Source: Gammaproteobacteria bacterium
GTDB lineage: Bacteria; Pseudomonadota; Gammaproteobacteria; Competibacterales; Competibacteraceae
Direction of reading: 5' to 3'
Length of the DNA: 5,162 nucleotides
Assembly (NCBI GenBank): GCA_020047885.1
Contig: JAIFNF010000251.1
Location: 1 to 5,162 of the forward strand
Below, piece after piece: positions 4,014 through 5,162 of the stretch; position 1 is the first letter of the stretch, and each line of letters starts with the position of its first letter. The position numbers and the translations under genes were made by a program. Below the pieces are notes generated by a model. That model worked only from the letters and a program-made list of their open reading frames with translations, was not told where the DNA came from and made no database searches.

Positions 4014-5162
4014 ATGATTGCAGTTAGTTCGTGGGGCCATCTCAGCGAAGAGCCCCATTCTGTCATTCCGCTAACCGACCCTATCCTCGCAAAGAGTTTG
4101 ATCATGGGCGGTGGCGTGCCTGGTATTGCACGCGGCAAGGGGCGCAGTTATGGCGATGTCTGCTTAAACGCTGGTGGTGTGTTGTGGGATGCCACTGGCT
4201 TGGATCGCTTTTGCGAATTCGATGACACGAACGGGCGCTTGGTCTGTGAGACAGGCGTTTTGCTTGGTGACATCCAGCGCTTGGTCATTCCCCGCGGCTG
4301 GATTTTGCCCGTCACGCCGGGCACCCAGATGGTCACCGTGGGTGGCGCTATTGCCAACGATGTTCACGGTAAAAACCACCACATTCTGGGCACATTTGGA
4401 AACCATGTTCAAAGGCTTAGACTGATACGCACCGATGGTGAATGCATCGAATGTAGTCCGCACCGCCAAGTGGACTGGTTTGAGGCAACGATCGGGGGGA
4501 TGGGTTTAACCGGGGTCATCATTGAGGCAGAAATACAGCTGCGTCGCGTCCCTGGACCATGGCTATACACAGAGACAATACCCTTTGAGACTCTTGACGA
4601 ATTCTTTCATTTGGCGGACAACTCCGAACCAGATTGGGAGCACACCGTCTCTTGGGTTGATTGCCTAAGGGATGGTGGGGGGCGCGGGTTGTTCATGCGT
4701 GCAAACCCAGACATTAACACTAAGCACTTGCAACCGAAGACTCGTCAACTCACTCTGCGCATAGTGCCGCCGATTTCCCTGGTAAACCAACTGACGTTAC
4801 CCCTCTTAAATAGCATCTATTTCAATTTAAATAAATGGGGCCCAAGGCAAAGGATCGTGAATTACGAGAAATTCTTGTACCCTTTGGACAATTTACTCGA
4901 ATGGAACCGCATGTATGGACCCAAGGGCTTCTTTCAGTACCAGAGCACTGTGCCCCGCAAATTTGGCCGTGACGCAGTCCAGGCCATGCTACGTGAAATA
5001 GCCCGTTGCAGGGACGGATCATTCCTTGCCGTCCTAAAAACATTCGGACATCTAGAGTCAATTGGCATGATGAGTTTTCCGCAAGCAGGGGTAACACTGG
5101 CACTCGATTTTCCGAACAAGGGCCAGCGGACGCACGACCTTTTTTCGCGTTTAGATGCCATC
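4014..5162 (+). CDS. dprE1: DprE1-type FAD-dependent polyprenylphosphoryl-beta-D-ribose 2'-oxidase, C-terminus beyond window
   Basis: DprE1 oxidises the 2'-hydroxyl of polyprenyl-phospho-ribose to a keto intermediate that DprE2 reduces to the arabinose form. In total 383 codons are open to the window edge; mycobacterial DprE1 has 461 residues, so roughly 50-80 are missing. The ATG at 4014 follows AGAGGA (4005-4010) closely. The frame upstream is open only to TGA at 3933 and has no other usual start. The N-terminal SSWGHL fits the family's 'TGWGR' opening. The FAD-binding half (vanillyl-alcohol oxidase fold) shows IARGKGRSYGD at 38-48, PRGWILPVTPGTQMVTVGGA at 93-112, IANDVHGKNHH at 113-123, GTFGNHV at 126-132 and GGMGLTG at 161-167. 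The substrate half has EWNRMYGP (296-303), FFQYQSTVP (306-314) and VLKTFG (340-345), whose Lys342 matches Lys367 of M. tuberculosis DprE1. Ala363 occupies the position of Cys387, the benzothiazinone-reactive residue. The catalytic lysine near the C-terminus (Lys418 in M. tuberculosis) lies outside the window. Family identity is very secure. Confidence 0.95.
   Translation, partial: MIAVSSWGHLSEEPHSVIPLTDPILAKSLIMGGGVPGIARGKGRSYGDVCLNAGGVLWDATGLDRFCEFDDTNGRLVCETGVLLGDIQRLVIPRGWILPVTPGTQMVTVGGAIANDVHGKNHHILGTFGNHVQRLRLIRTDGECIECSPHRQVDWFEATIGGMGLTGVIIEAEIQLRRVPGPWLYTETIPFETLDEFFHLADNSEPDWEHTVSWVDCLRDGGGRGLFMRANPDINTKHLQPKTRQLTLRIVPPISLVNQLTLPLLNSIYFNLNKWGPRQRIVNYEKFLYPLDNLLEWNRMYGPKGFFQYQSTVPRKFGRDAVQAMLREIARCRDGSFLAVLKTFGHLESIGMMSFPQAGVTLALDFPNKGQRTHDLFSRLDAI

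Noticed and set aside
1..5162. tRNA, rRNA, CRISPR array, insertion sequence or attachment site
   Set aside because: Looked for cloverleaf-like arms, spaced identical repeats, transposase motifs and terminal inverted repeats; none was seen by eye.

Overview
The window looks like a piece of a Gram-negative, probably betaproteobacterial (Burkholderiales-like) chromosome. That assignment is an inference from codon style and the GC-rich left edge; no marker gene fixes it. The left edge is clearly GC-rich (40 of the first 60 bases are G or C, counted by hand). The 100 bases before the first large gene hold only 30 G or C, so the window seems to cross from an ordinary chromosomal segment into a more AT-rich accessory surface-glycan locus.

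Layout. Positions 1-298 carry two minus-strand genes: the start of a gene running off the left edge (its N-terminus resembles deoxyribose-phosphate aldolase), preceded by a 55-residue basic hypothetical protein with a good ribosome binding site. Positions 299-880 are a long non-coding stretch. A plus-strand gene (881-2491) encodes a 536-residue multispanning GT-C-fold glycosyltransferase-like protein. It converges, with an 11-base gap, on a minus-strand pair at 2503-3806. That pair is a UbiA-superfamily polyprenyl-phosphate phosphoribosyltransferase (DPPR synthase type) followed by a divergent PAP2 (DUF212) protein, with overlapping stop and start. After a 207-base divergent intergenic region with a 17-bp perfect palindrome, a plus-strand DprE1-type FAD oxidoreductase begins at 4014 and runs off the right edge in frame.

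How the genes fit together. In mycobacteria, decaprenyl-phospho-arabinose (DPA), the donor of D-arabinofuranose, is made from PRPP and polyprenyl phosphate in four steps: phosphoribosyl transfer (UbiA/Rv3806c), 5-phosphate removal (assigned to Rv3807c, a PAP2 protein), 2'-oxidation (DprE1) and reduction (DprE2). This window holds clear counterparts of steps 1 and 3. It also holds a plausible non-orthologous enzyme for step 2, and a GT-C membrane protein of the general kind that uses polyprenyl-phosphate sugars outside the inner membrane. DprE2 is not in the window and would be expected just beyond position 5162. The overall inference is a polyprenyl-phospho-D-arabinofuranose synthesis and transfer locus. 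It is comparable in concept to the system that decorates type IV pilin with D-arabinofuranose through TfpW in some Pseudomonas aeruginosa strains. The acceptor is not visible here.
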